Origin: Kineococcus sp. TRM81007
GTDB lineage: Bacteria; Actinomycetota; Actinomycetes; Actinomycetales; Kineococcaceae
DNA: 61,411 nucleotides
Direction of reading: 5' to 3'
Assembly: GCF_022669155.1 (NCBI RefSeq)
Contig: NZ_JALBVB010000034.1
Location: forward strand, 131,501 to 192,911
The translations under genes were made by a program, and so were the position numbers. The notes under the pieces are model-generated. The model was not told where the DNA came from and made no database searches. It saw only the letters and a program-made list of their open reading frames with translations. Positions within the stretch are counted from its first letter, which is position 1, and every line of letters starts with the position of its first letter. Below, in pieces: positions 9,166-18,404 of the stretch.

Positions 9166-10218
9166 ATGGGCAGGTCTCCGGGGCTGGTCGACGTGGCACG
9201 GATCGCGGGTGTCTCGCACATGACGGTTTCCCGGGTGCTCAACGGCCACCCGTCGGTGAAGGAGGAGACCCGTGCACGCGTCCTGGCGGCTGTGGAGCAG
9301 ACCGGTTACCGGCGCAACAGCATCGCCCGGGCCCTGCACGGGGACCTGAGCGGCACGATCGGCGTGGTCCTGGCGGGCGAGGAGCTGCACGAGCTGTCGA
9401 AGGTGCTGCGCGGGGTGGAGAGCGCCGCCCGCTCAGCCGGCTACTGGGTGAACCTGGCCGCCTGGCACGGCGGCACCCCTGAGGAGCTGGCCGAGACCTT
9501 CAACCGCTTGATCGACCAGTCGGTGGAGGGCATCGCCCTGATCGCCGATCGGCCCCTCGCAGCCGACGCCCTGCACCGCGTGCAAGCCCGGGTGCCGGTG
9601 GCGGTGGTCATGTCCGGTGAGGTGGACAACGAGCGGCTGGGGTCGGTGGAGATCGACCAGGTCGCCGGTGCCCGGATGCTCACCACCCACCTGCTGCAGT
9701 TGGGGCACCGGCGCATCGCGCACCTGAGCGGACCGGCTCGGGTGTACGACGCGCGAGCGCGGGTGCGTGGCTGGCAGGAGGAACTGGCCCGCGCCGGGGT
9801 GCGTCGCACGACGCCGCTGGAGGGTGACTTCACCGCTGACAGCGGCTACGAGCTGACCCGGCGCCTGCTGACCCGGGCGAGGATGCCGTCGGCGATCTTC
9901 GCTGGTAACGACCACATGGCCATCGGGGTGCTGGCAGCGCTGCACGAGGCGGGTGTGCGCGTGCCGGACGACGTCTCCCTGGTCGGCTTCGACGACGCCC
10001 CGGCCGTCACGCACCTGGTGCCGCCGCTGACGACGGTGCGCCAGGACTTCACCTCCCTGGGGGCGAGCGTGGTGGAGGTGCTGATGGCCATGCTGGGCGG
10101 CGGCACGCCCGAGCACCGGCGCCTGACGCCGCAGCTGATCGAACGCAGCAGCACCGCCCACCCCCCGCTGCCTCAGCCGGATCGGGCGGTGCGTCTGCGT
10201 GAGACCCACCACGCGTGA
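9166..10218 (+). CDS. LacI-family transcriptional regulator
   Basis: The 350-residue regulator has an N-terminal LacI helix-turn-helix (DVARIAGVSHMTVSRVLNG, about residues 10-28), the hinge helix (ARALHGD) and a periplasmic-binding-protein-like ligand domain (about 62-335) ending with FDDAP and LTTVRQDF, as usual. It lies beside a GH43 enzyme and a sugar ABC transporter. A perfect 16-bp palindrome of LacI type sits in the divergent control region between them (12337-12352). It is therefore the likely repressor of that locus, with a sugar as inducer. No copy of the operator is seen in front of its own gene. Confidence 0.93.
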   Translation: MGRSPGLVDVARIAGVSHMTVSRVLNGHPSVKEETRARVLAAVEQTGYRRNSIARALHGDLSGTIGVVLAGEELHELSKVLRGVESAARSAGYWVNLAAWHGGTPEELAETFNRLIDQSVEGIALIADRPLAADALHRVQARVPVAVVMSGEVDNERLGSVEIDQVAGARMLTTHLLQLGHRRIAHLSGPARVYDARARVRGWQEELARAGVRRTTPLEGDFTADSGYELTRRLLTRARMPSAIFAGNDHMAIGVLAALHEAGVRVPDDVSLVGFDDAPAVTHLVPPLTTVRQDFTSLGASVVEVLMAMLGGGTPEHRRLTPQLIERSSTAHPPLPQPDRAVRLRETHHA

Positions 10219-10259
10219 GATCACGGAACCAGACTCACGGCCAGGCTCCTCGACGCCAT

Positions 10260-10273
10260 AGCGCTACGGCGCT
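10260..10273. terminator. Small hairpin between convergent genes
   Basis: AGCGC and GCGCT arms around a TACG loop, at the convergent ends of the LacI gene and the GH43 gene. There is no T tract. It is a possible terminator stem only. Confidence 0.25.
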
Positions 10274-12249
10274 GCACCAGCCCCGGCAGGCTCGCCAGCG
10301 CCTCCACGAACTGCCGCAGCAGCGCCCGATGCCGCTTCTCGGTCTGGGGCAGGTGCAGATGCCGGTGCCAGTCCCGGTGGTGGGATGACGCCGGGCACAG
10401 CCCGCGCCTGCTCGCCCGCCCCGCTGCGGTAGCGGAAGGAGCGCACCCGCAGCACGGCGCCAGCGCCCTCGACCGGATCGGCGCTTCGCGGCCAGGAGGC
10501 GATGCCCGCTGGGGGAACACTGCCGGACACGTACGGGCCCAGGTGCACCCCGACGAACCCCCCGGCGGCCTCGGTGCTCAGTGCCCGGCGGGCCACCCGC
10601 CCGATCGGGTGCCAGCGCAACGCTCCCTGCTGCACTGAACCGGGTACGGGTTCCAGCGCCACGCTGAAGCTGTAGGCGTGCACGTCACCGGTGACAGCCA
10701 GGACGATCCAGCGCCCGTGCGCACCCACCGGCAGCAGCTGACGCGGCGGCGAGGCGCACTCGCCGCTGTCGAGGAGCCCGCTCAGCGCCGCTCCAGTGAG
10801 CTCGGCGTAGACGGTGCCGGATCGATCGACCCCCACGACGGCGCAGACGAACGCCTCCGGGGTGTTGAAGACCGCCAGGCCGCCGACGTCACCGGCTGCG
10901 GCTGGTGCGAAGGTGAACCGCATCTCAGCGCGGAAGCGCACGTCGCGCTGCTTGTACCCCAGGAATGCGGGCGTACCGGTGGGCGAGTCCAGCGCCGTAC
11001 CCGTGGCCGCCAGCACCGCCCCCGCCCCGTCCGGCGTCAGCGCTCGCACCCCGGGCACGGGACCGCGCAGCGCAGCGAAGGCGGAACCGGTCAGCACCGG
11101 CTCCTCCCACGCCGTGCGACCCCACGCCCCGCCGTCCACGGCCGTGCCACCCGACACCGCCCGATCCACCACACCGTCCCGCCCCGCACCCACCGGTGCC
11201 GACGCCGACGCCGTGGCGATCAGCTCACCACCGCGGGCCGAGAGCCCAGCACCCGGCACGAGGACCTGACCGGCGCCCGGAGCCAGCACGGGGCCGTCGG
11301 ATGACCACTGCACGGGCACGAGGAACACCTCCCGCCCCAGGGTGTGCACCCCGTCGATCGGGCGGATGCCCAGCACCACCGCCCACGTCTCGCCCTCGGG
11401 GGTGTCGACCAGGTCCGCGTGGCCGACGTTCTGCACCGGGTGCTGCGCGCCCAGGTGCCGGTGCGTCAGCAGCGGACTGCGCGGATCGGTGCGCCACGGA
11501 CCGGCGGGGTGCGACGCCGTAGCCGCGGTGACGCTGTGCAGAGCTCCCGTGCCGCCCTCAGCGGCCAACAGCACGTAACGCCCCTCCCGCTTGTACAGGT
11601 GCGGCGCCTCCACCCACGCGCCGGCCTGCGCACCGTGCCACATAATCGTCTCCGGACCCACCAGCTGCAGGGTCTCCAGGTCCAGCCGGCGCACGTACAG
11701 CTCCCCGGGACCCGCACCGGGCACCGTGGCATCTCGCGCGGCGTGGAACCAGCACGTGCCGTCGTCGTCGAAGAAGAGCGAAGGATCGATGCCGTCGGCG
11801 TCCAGCCGCACCGGCGCCGACCACGGCCCCCGTGCATCTGTGGCCGTGAACAACAGCGTCGTCTCGCCCCGGCGCTCGCGTGCGGTGGCCACGACGACGT
11901 AGAAGACGCCCTCGTGGTGGCGGATCGTCGGTGCCCAGAAGCCGTCGGAGCACTCGCTCTTGGACAGCTCCACCCCCACCCCGGCGAGCGCTCGTGCGTC
12001 GGTGACGACGTGGGCGATCGGTGTCCACTCGAGCAGGTCGCTGGAGTGGAAGATCGGCAGGGCGGGAAAGTAGGAGAAGGAGGAGCAGACCAGGTAGTAG
12101 TCCTCGCCCACCCGGCACACCGAGGGGTCGGGGTGGCAGCCGGCCAGCACCGGGTTCGTCACCGGCGGCACCTGGGGAGCCACCGACCCGGAGGACGTGG
12201 TCGGGACGAGCCCGGGTGTGATCGGTGCGGGTGTGATCGGGGTGGGCAT
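10264..12249 (-). CDS. GH43-family glycoside hydrolase (beta-xylosidase / arabinofuranosidase type)
   Basis: The 661-residue enzyme has an N-terminal five-bladed propeller. Its three GH43 acidic residues are visible: Asp41 in GCHPDPS (general base), Asp155 in DGIDPSLFF (pKa modulator) and Glu214 in WVEAPHLY (general acid). The C-terminal half (about residues 330-600) is a beta-sandwich like the accessory domain of GH43 xylosidases. No signal peptide is present, so it acts on imported oligosaccharides in the cytoplasm. The ATG at 12249 is preferred over one 36 bp upstream because GAGGCGG precedes it. It is divergent from the sugar ABC transporter and probably shares its operator. Exact specificity is not readable. 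Confidence 0.88.
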   Translation of the reverse strand: MPTPITPAPITPGLVPTTSSGSVAPQVPPVTNPVLAGCHPDPSVCRVGEDYYLVCSSFSYFPALPIFHSSDLLEWTPIAHVVTDARALAGVGVELSKSECSDGFWAPTIRHHEGVFYVVVATARERRGETTLLFTATDARGPWSAPVRLDADGIDPSLFFDDDGTCWFHAARDATVPGAGPGELYVRRLDLETLQLVGPETIMWHGAQAGAWVEAPHLYKREGRYVLLAAEGGTGALHSVTAATASHPAGPWRTDPRSPLLTHRHLGAQHPVQNVGHADLVDTPEGETWAVVLGIRPIDGVHTLGREVFLVPVQWSSDGPVLAPGAGQVLVPGAGLSARGGELIATASASAPVGAGRDGVVDRAVSGGTAVDGGAWGRTAWEEPVLTGSAFAALRGPVPGVRALTPDGAGAVLAATGTALDSPTGTPAFLGYKQRDVRFRAEMRFTFAPAAAGDVGGLAVFNTPEAFVCAVVGVDRSGTVYAELTGAALSGLLDSGECASPPRQLLPVGAHGRWIVLAVTGDVHAYSFSVALEPVPGSVQQGALRWHPIGRVARRALSTEAAGGFVGVHLGPYVSGSVPPAGIASWPRSADPVEGAGAVLRVRSFRYRSGAGEQARAVPGVIPPPGLAPASAPAPDREAASGAAAAVRGGAGEPAGAGAAP

Positions 12250-12336
12250 GACGCCGCCTCGCTGAGGACGTGGGGACCGGGGCACGGGGCACGGGGCACG
12301 GGCGATCGGAGCGCGCAGAGGCGTGCACCTTGACCC

Positions 12337-12352
12337 ATGTTCACGTGAACAT
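12337..12352. promoter_or_regulatory. LacI-type operator, perfect 16-bp palindrome
   Basis: ATGTTCACGTGAACAT is fully self-complementary with a central CG, the usual form of LacI/GalR operators. It lies in the 179-bp divergent region between the GH43 gene and the sugar-binding-protein gene, well placed to control both. The neighbouring LacI gene at 9166 is the likely ligand-responsive partner. Confidence 0.85.
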
Positions 12353-12428
12353 TACCGTGCTGTCCGTCGCGCAGGAAGCGTGGCGGACCCGGCGGCGCAG
12401 CGGCCGCCGGCACGTCGAAGGAGATGTG

Positions 12429-13820
12429 ATGGACCTCGAGCCCTCGTCGTCGCAAGCGCCCACGGGCACCACTCGGACCGCCTCCGGGAAGGTTCGCGGG
12501 ACCACCTCGCGGCGCTCGTTCCTGACCGCGGCCTCCCTGGGTGCCGGTGGTGCGCTGGCGCTGAGCGCCTGCGGCTCCTCGGGGGAGTCTTCCTCGGCGG
12601 CCGGCGACGGGCCGGTGGAGCTGGCGTTCTGGACGTACACGCTCAAGAGCGCCGACCCGGCGGCGCAGGCGATCCTGGACCGCTACCACGAGCTGAACCC
12701 GGACGTGACGGTGAAGCTGTCGGAGGTGGGCGGTACCGCGGAGACGTCCTCCAAGCTGCTGGCTGCCGACCGTGCCGACTCCGCACCGGACGTGGTGCAG
12801 GTGGAGTACCGGGCACTGCCCTCCCTCGTCGTCGCCGGCGTCGTGAAGGACCTCACCGACGACGTGGCCGACGCGAGGTCCGGCGCCGAGCCGAACGTCT
12901 GGTCGCTGTGCACCCTCGACGAGCGCGTCTACGGCGTGCCGCAGGACATCGGCCCGATGATGTTCACCTACCGCCGGGACCTCTTCGACCAGTACGGCGT
13001 GGCGGTGCCCACCACGTGGGCCGAGTACGCCGCCGCCGCGGAACAGGTCCACGCCGCGGACCCGTCGGTGTACATCGCCAGCTTCGCCCCCACCCAGTTC
13101 GAGTTCTTCGCCGCGCACGCCGCGCAGGCGGGGGCGCAGTGGTGGTCCAACGACGGGGAGGCCTGGACGGTGGACCTGACCAGCGAGGAGTCGCTGGCCA
13201 CGGCCGACTTCTGGGAGGACCTGGTGCGCCGGGACCTGGTGCGCGTCGAGCCGCTGCTGACCCCGGAGTGGAACGCTCAGGTCAACGCCGGCAAGATCCT
13301 CAGCTGGGCCGCTGCGGCCTGGGCGCCCAGCGTCATCTACTCCGTGGCCCCCGACACGGCCGGGAAGTGGGAAGCGGCACCGCTGCCGCAGTGGACGCCC
13401 GGCGATGCCGCGGTGCCGTTCCTGGGCGGCTCGACCTACCTGGTGCCGGAGAAGTCGAAGAACGCCGCGGCGGCCACGGCGTTCGCGACCTGGTTGGCCA
13501 CCAGCGAGGAAGGCTCGAAGCTGCTGCTGACCCTGGACATCTACCCCGGCGGCAACGGCGGGCGCGAGGCCACCCTGAACAGCGAGCCACCGCGCCTGAT
13601 GCCCCAGCAGACCGACTTCTACCGCATCGCCGACCAGGTCATCGACGACACCACCATCGACGTCACCTGGGGACCCAACGTCAACGTCGCACAGACCGCC
13701 TTCGGTGACGCGCTGAACGAGGCGGCGCTGAACAAGAGCTCCTTCCGCGACGTCTACGCCGCCGCCGAGCAGGCCATCACCGCCGACCTGGAGAAGTCCG
13801 GCTTCACCGTTTCCTCCTGA
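12429..13820 (+). CDS. Sugar ABC transporter substrate-binding lipoprotein
   Basis: The 463-residue protein is a family-1 (MalE-type) extracellular binding protein of a CUT1 importer. The N-terminus carries a Tat-like twin arginine (SRRSFLTAAS), a hydrophobic stretch and the lipobox LSAC, so it should be exported and lipid-anchored. Typical fold segments follow, such as FWTYTLKSADPAAQAILDRY and VPQDIGPMMFTYRRDLF. The ATG at 12429 is preceded by GAAGGAG. It heads the operon with two permeases and no ATPase. CUT1 systems in actinobacteria often share a distant MsiK-type ATPase, which would explain the absence. Confidence 0.9.
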   Translation: MDLEPSSSQAPTGTTRTASGKVRGTTSRRSFLTAASLGAGGALALSACGSSGESSSAAGDGPVELAFWTYTLKSADPAAQAILDRYHELNPDVTVKLSEVGGTAETSSKLLAADRADSAPDVVQVEYRALPSLVVAGVVKDLTDDVADARSGAEPNVWSLCTLDERVYGVPQDIGPMMFTYRRDLFDQYGVAVPTTWAEYAAAAEQVHAADPSVYIASFAPTQFEFFAAHAAQAGAQWWSNDGEAWTVDLTSEESLATADFWEDLVRRDLVRVEPLLTPEWNAQVNAGKILSWAAAAWAPSVIYSVAPDTAGKWEAAPLPQWTPGDAAVPFLGGSTYLVPEKSKNAAAATAFATWLATSEEGSKLLLTLDIYPGGNGGREATLNSEPPRLMPQQTDFYRIADQVIDDTTIDVTWGPNVNVAQTAFGDALNEAALNKSSFRDVYAAAEQAITADLEKSGFTVSS

Positions 13821-13864
13821 GCGAGGAACCGGGCGGCGCGCTGCGAGTGGAGGTCCCTTGAACG

Positions 13865-13881
13865 GGGTCCCGCCGGGACCC
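13865..13881 (+). promoter_or_regulatory. Strong intercistronic hairpin
   Basis: GGGTCCC and GGGACCC arms around GCC, in the 158-bp gap after the binding-protein gene. Hairpins here are known in other sugar operons to stabilise the upstream message or partly end transcription, giving more binding protein than permease. That role is inferred from position. Confidence 0.55.
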
Positions 13882-13978
13882 GATCAGCGAGAAGCAGTAC
13901 GTGCCCAGGCCGCCCGAGAGGTGGTGGCCGTCGATCGACCCGCTCCGGGCGTCCGGAGCGGCAGGGGAGGAAGTGCTC

Positions 13979-14965
13979 ATGAGCGTCGTCGACCAGCGAC
14001 CGGGCCGGCCGGCCGCGACCCGGTCGTCACGCGGTGGTTCCCGGGGTGGCTCGGTGGGCGGTGCGTGGCGGCTGCGGCGCGGGCTGGCGCCGTGGGCGTT
14101 CGTGGCCCCCGCCGCGGTGTTCTTCACCCTGTTCCTGCTGCTGCCGATCGGCTACGCCGTCCACCTCAGCCTGCGCGGCTACCGGGTGCAGGGCGGTGGG
14201 GCCTTCGGGCGGCGCGAGGAGGCGTTCGTCGGCCTGGAGAACTACACCGCTGCGCTGACCGATCCGGAGTTCGCCGCCGGCCTGGGGCGGGTCCTGCTGT
14301 ACGGGATGATCTCGGTCCCCACCGTCCTGGGCTTCGCGCTGCTTTTCGCACTGCTGCTGGACACCCCGGCAGTGCGGGCACGCAGCTTCTCACGCACCGC
14401 GATCTTCATGCCCTACGCCGTCCCCGGCGTCATCGCCAGCTTGCTGTGGGGGTTCATGTACCTCCCCAGCACCAGCCCGATGAACTACCTCGCCACTCGC
14501 CTGGGAGCCGGACCGCTGGACTTCTTCAGCACCCCGTTCCTGTACTTCTCGATGGCCAACATCGCCCTGTGGTCCGGCGTCGGCTTCAACATGATCATCA
14601 TCTACACCTCGCTGCGCGCGATCCCCACCGAGATCTACGAGGCCGCCCGCATCGACGGCGCCGACGAACGGCAGATCGCCCTGCGCATCAAGATCCCGCT
14701 GGTCGCTCCCGCCCTGGTGCTCACGGGCTTGTTCTCGATCATCGGCACCTTCCAGCTCTACAGCGAGCCGGCGACCCTGCGACCGCTGACGAACACCATC
14801 TCCTCCACGTGGGTGCCCCTGATGAAGATCTACCAAGAGGCCTTCGACAACGACAACCTCGGTGGCGCCGCGGCGGCCTCGGTGATCCTGGCGGTGGGCA
14901 CCCTGGTGCTGTCCTCGCTCATCCTGCGCTTCTTCCAGCGCACCACTTTCGGAGGGGATCGGTGA
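13979..14965 (+). CDS. Sugar ABC transporter permease, MalF type
   Basis: A 328-residue inner-membrane permease of a CUT1 sugar importer. It has six or so membrane segments, starting with WAFVAPAAVFFTLFLLLP. The EAA loop that docks the ATPase is EAARIDGADERQIALRIKIP, about residues 220-240. A basic, glycine-rich cytoplasmic N-terminus of about 40 residues precedes the first membrane segment. The ATG at 13979 follows GGGGAGG. The stop overlaps the next gene's ATG, so the two permeases are translationally coupled. Confidence 0.92.
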   Translation: MSVVDQRPGRPAATRSSRGGSRGGSVGGAWRLRRGLAPWAFVAPAAVFFTLFLLLPIGYAVHLSLRGYRVQGGGAFGRREEAFVGLENYTAALTDPEFAAGLGRVLLYGMISVPTVLGFALLFALLLDTPAVRARSFSRTAIFMPYAVPGVIASLLWGFMYLPSTSPMNYLATRLGAGPLDFFSTPFLYFSMANIALWSGVGFNMIIIYTSLRAIPTEIYEAARIDGADERQIALRIKIPLVAPALVLTGLFSIIGTFQLYSEPATLRPLTNTISSTWVPLMKIYQEAFDNDNLGGAAAASVILAVGTLVLSSLILRFFQRTTFGGDR

Positions 14966-15891
14966 TGGCGTCCAGCACGCACACCACGGCACGCTCGACC
15001 GCCTCGGACACGGCACGAGGCCTCGACGCAGGGCGCCGTCGCCACCAGCGCGGCAAGGCTCGCGGTGGCCGCTCCGGGCTGGCCAGCACCGTCCTGCTGC
15101 TGGGGGCGGTCTACTGCATCATCCCCGTGGTGTGGGTCGTCGTGGCGGCCTCGAAGTCCCCCGGCGAGCTGTTCACGACCTTCTCCTTCGCCCCGGGTGC
15201 CAGCCTGCTGGAGAACATCGCCACCCTGAGCTCCTACGACGGGGGGCGGTTCTGGCAGTGGGGCCTGAACAGCCTCTTCTACGCCGGTCTCGGGGCGCTG
15301 CTGTCCACCCTGGTCTCGGCGATGGCCGGCTACGGGCTGGCCAAGTTCACCTTCCGCGGCCGCGAGGTCCTCTTCTCCATCGTGCTGGCCGGTGTGCTCG
15401 TGCCCGGCATCGTCGTCGCCGTGCCGCAGTACCTCCTGCTGGCTCGTGCCGGACTGGCCGGCAGCTACTGGTCGGTGCTGCTACCGGTGATCATCAATCC
15501 GTTCGGCATCTTCCTCGCCCGCGTCTTCGCCGCTGCCGCCGTGCCCGACGACACCCTCGAAGCCGCCCGCCTGGACGGTGCGGGGGAGGCGCGCACGTTC
15601 GTGGCCATCGCACTGCCGATGATGACCCAGGGCCTGGTCACCGTCTTCCTGCTGCAGTTCGTCGGCATCTGGAACAACTTCCTGCTGCCCTTCATCATGC
15701 TCTCCGACCAGGACAAGTACCCCATGACCCTGGGGCTGTACTCCTTCCTGGCCAAGGGCGCCGGCGACAGCGACCTGTACCCGCTCATCCTCACCGGTTC
15801 AGCCCTGTCGGTCATCCCGCTCATCGCCCTGATCCTCTTCCTGCAGCGGTACTGGCGCACCGACCTGCTCGCCGGCGGCTTGAAGGGCTGA
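14965..15891 (+). CDS. Sugar ABC transporter permease, MalG type
   Basis: A 308-residue partner permease with six membrane segments. The EAA motif is EAARLDGAGEARTFVAIALP (about residues 198-217). The C-terminus YWRTDLLAGGLKG is typical of MalG proteins. It forms the heterodimeric channel with the preceding gene. The ATG overlaps the preceding stop (ATGA). It is the last gene of the operon. Confidence 0.92.
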   Translation: MASSTHTTARSTASDTARGLDAGRRRHQRGKARGGRSGLASTVLLLGAVYCIIPVVWVVVAASKSPGELFTTFSFAPGASLLENIATLSSYDGGRFWQWGLNSLFYAGLGALLSTLVSAMAGYGLAKFTFRGREVLFSIVLAGVLVPGIVVAVPQYLLLARAGLAGSYWSVLLPVIINPFGIFLARVFAAAAVPDDTLEAARLDGAGEARTFVAIALPMMTQGLVTVFLLQFVGIWNNFLLPFIMLSDQDKYPMTLGLYSFLAKGAGDSDLYPLILTGSALSVIPLIALILFLQRYWRTDLLAGGLKG

Positions 15892-16211
15892 ACGCCGAAC
15901 TGGCTGCCCGTGCCGATCTCGTGCGCCGCGAGCGCCACCAGCCGGCGTCGGCCCGCGAGCGTCGTCGCGAGCACCGGGCCACCGCGCGCTCCAGGGACGC
16001 ACGCTCGCCGACTGCGTGCCTAGCGGCCCCGGCCGTGCGGTCACACGGCAACACGGCGCGGAGGACTGCCGCGTACTGGCCGATCGCGGCTGGCTCGACG
16101 GGTCCGAGGGCTGGGCGCATGAGGGCATCGAGGTTCGCATCGAGCTGGGCGACGCCACAGGACACCGTCGGAGGTGCTGGCCGAGGTGTTGCACTGACCA
16201 GCTGATCCGAC
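15892..16211. other. Intergenic stretch, no gene recognised
   Basis: Between the MalG stop and the first transposase fragment, none of the frames resembles a protein. It may be further decayed insertion-sequence DNA continuing the minus-strand IS30 remnant. Confidence 0.4.
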
Positions 16212-16449
16212 AGCCGCTTCGTTCGGGACACCACGCCAGCGACTGCGCCTTCCAGCGCGCGACCGAGGCACGGCGGTCGGGCTCGCTGCCCCGGGTGGCA
16301 GCGTTGCGATGGAGCTTCCGCGGGATCGTGAACGGGCTGAGCTGCAGGCGACGCGCGATCTCCCGGACTCTCGACTGCTGCGCCCGAAGCAACACGATCT
16401 CCTTGCGCTCGATGAAGGACGAGCAGCGGCCCTGAACCGGGGTGGCCAT
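16212..16449 (-). pseudogene. IS30-family transposase, N-terminal fragment
   Basis: The frame reads like the helix-turn-helix start of IS30 transposases: FIERKEIVLLRAQ, REIARRLQLSPFTIPRKLHRN, then RRASVARWKAQ. In the family the serine-rich turn is usually STISRELRRN. After about 80 residues the similarity stops and other frames take over, and the DDE catalytic domain is absent. Only a remnant is left. No terminal inverted repeats were found. Confidence 0.75.
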
Positions 16450-16656
16450 GAACGCCGGCATCTCACCACGCTCTCGACACCGCCGCCTGCGACACGCTGA
16501 TCACGTGGGTGGCGTTCTCACTGCTGAGGCCTTTGGCGCTCTCGCGCCGAGGCAGGTGCCCGACCTCTCGGCGAAGCGAGGGCGCCCCGGTGACTTCGAC
16601 GGCGCTCTTCTGCCGGCCGTCTCAGCAGCACCTCTGCGAAACACCGAGCATTTCGC

Positions 16657-16726
16657 CGTCGAGAGCTTCGCCGCCTCGACCGGCTCCGTCGGTCATGCCT
16701 ACGGCAACGCGTTGGTGAAATCGTGA
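16657..16726 (+). pseudogene. IS3-type transposase fragment
   Basis: A short frame ends SFAASTGSVGHAYGNALVKS. It resembles the conserved part of IS3-family OrfB around the second catalytic aspartate (usually S-x-G-x-V-G-D-x-Y-D-N-A-L-A-E-S). The Asp of the D-x-Y-D-N motif is changed to His and Gly, and a stop follows. It is too short for certainty. Confidence 0.5.
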
Positions 16727-16793
16727 TGTAGTAGGGCTACGGCCAGCGCGAAGACGGCAGCAGATCCGTGACGATTCAGGTTGTAGGTCGAGT

Positions 16794-17924
16794 TCAGGGC
16801 AGGTAGCGCTCAGCGCGGTAGCGGTCCAGTAGTCGCAGCAGGGAGCGTTCGGTGCTGACGTAGCCGGTGAAGCCGGCCAGGCGGCTGCGGGTCATGTCGG
16901 CCAGCACCTCGATCGGCCGACCCAGGTCGCTGTCGGTGTGCCACCAGGAAGCGATGCGGGACAGGTCCGGCTCGAGGAGCTGGTGCTCGGTGACCAGACG
17001 CCCCCACACCTCCTGCGCACCGGCCATCTGCTGCTCCAGGGGTTGCGGCTGCTCGCCGGGACCCTGAGCCTGCACTCCCAGGTGCTCGGCCAGCGTCGGC
17101 CACAACCGGCGCCAGCGGACGACGTCGCCGTTGACGATGTTGAAGGCGGTGTCCGCCGCCGCCGGGGTGGTGGCCGCCCAGGCCTGGTGGTCGGCGAGCT
17201 GCGCGGCGTCGGTGAGATCGACCACGCCGTTCCACTGGGCGAGCGAGCCGGGGAAGGTGAACGGGCGCCCGCTCTCGCGCACGATGGCGGCGTAGGCGCC
17301 CAGGGTCGAGACGATGTTCATCGCGTTGCCCACCGCGTGCCCGATGACCGTGTGAGCGCGGTGCACCGACCAGGTGAAACCGTGACGGGCGGCCGCGGCG
17401 AACAGCTCGTCCTCCTGGGCGTAGTAGAAGTTCGGCACCGGCAGGCGCTCGGCGTCCTCCAGGAAGGGGGTGTCGGGCAGCTCGCCCTGCCCGTAGGCCT
17501 CGAAGGGGCCCAGGTAGTGCTTCAGTCCGGTCACCAGTGCCACGTGCTGCAGCGAGCCTTGCTCACCGAGGATCGCCAGGAGGTCGCGCACGATGCCGGC
17601 GTTGACCTCGATGTTGCGCGCTTCGCTCTCCTGACGGACCCAGGCGTTGATGAAGAGGTGGGTGGGGTGCAGGTCGGCCAGCTGTTCGCGCAGGTCGTCC
17701 GCGTCGAGCAGGTCGGCGGCCACGTGGGCGGCGCCGGCGGTGGTGGGTGGGCGGCGGGAGAGCCCGCTGGTGCGCCAGCCGGCGTCGACGAGCTGGTGCA
17801 CCAGCGTCGAGCCGGTGATGCCGGTGGCTCCCACGACCAGGGCGTGCGCGCCCGGCGGGGGGGTGCGTACCGGGGTCGGTGCGCGATCGGGCAGGGGAGT
17901 CGCTGCAGCGGACATGGCCACCAC
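16794..17924 (-). CDS. PRISE / VEP1-type NAD(P)-dependent reductase (atypical SDR)
   Basis: The 376-residue protein has a Rossmann-fold N-terminus (ALVVGATGITGSTLVHQL, about residues 26-43). It carries the signatures of the progesterone-5-beta-reductase/iridoid-synthase-like family: VTGLKHYLGPFE with the catalytic lysine, and NFYYAQEDEL with the catalytic tyrosine. These enzymes reduce enones with NADPH; the bacterial substrate is unknown. The start is a GTG at 17924 or the ATG 9 bp downstream, and neither has a strong ribosome-binding site. It stands alone between IS30/IS3 remnants, which suggests that it arrived or was rearranged by mobile elements. Confidence 0.85.
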   Translation of the reverse strand: MVAMSAAATPLPDRAPTPVRTPPPGAHALVVGATGITGSTLVHQLVDAGWRTSGLSRRPPTTAGAAHVAADLLDADDLREQLADLHPTHLFINAWVRQESEARNIEVNAGIVRDLLAILGEQGSLQHVALVTGLKHYLGPFEAYGQGELPDTPFLEDAERLPVPNFYYAQEDELFAAAARHGFTWSVHRAHTVIGHAVGNAMNIVSTLGAYAAIVRESGRPFTFPGSLAQWNGVVDLTDAAQLADHQAWAATTPAAADTAFNIVNGDVVRWRRLWPTLAEHLGVQAQGPGEQPQPLEQQMAGAQEVWGRLVTEHQLLEPDLSRIASWWHTDSDLGRPIEVLADMTRSRLAGFTGYVSTERSLLRLLDRYRAERYLP

Positions 17925-18222
17925 GGTAAGCCGGGTGGGCCGTTGTGGTGTTCAACGTGTCCGCCGCTCGACCACGACGACGGGCCCGACGACGGATCTG
18001 GTGTCGGGCCCGACATCGAGTCGCACTGAGCACGGGGTTCGGTGACACGCCGGGGTCCGCGACGTCCGTGATGCGGGGAGGACCTCCGAGGGCAGTGTGG
18101 AGTTGTTGAAGGCGACGCGGCGAGCGGTCTGCCCGGCTGGCTGCACATCGACAACCGTCACCACACCGCTCCCGGCGAGCTACCGCCCGACTCCCGCGGC
18201 ACCGACCTCAGTGGTCAGCACG

Positions 18223-18395
18223 TGAAGGACCGCCTTGGCGGTGGCGATCACCGATCTGCCCCAGGAGTTGCTCCGGTCGCTGACGTGGGATCGCGGCGAT
18301 GACACGGCCCAGCACGTCCGGTTCACCTTCGAGGACCGTGCGGGGGCTGTTCCTGCGACATCCGCAGCGAGGGGGCAGGAGGTACGGCGGCTGCG
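18223..18395 (+). pseudogene. IS30-family transposase, C-terminal fragment
   Basis: The frame contains LAVAITDLPQELLRSLTWDRG followed by AQHVRFTFE. This is the well-conserved DDE-domain segment of IS30 transposases, normally LPxxLRRSLTWDQGxEMAxHxxFT. A C-D-x-R-S pattern like the family's FCDPxSPWQRG appears soon after in another frame, implying a frameshift. No start or end of a gene is preserved. The fragment runs opposite to the IS30 fragment at 16212-16449 and abuts the end of the LacI gene. The 300 bp to its left hold no recognised gene. Confidence 0.7.
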
Positions 18396-18404
18396 GCGGG
18401 ACGG

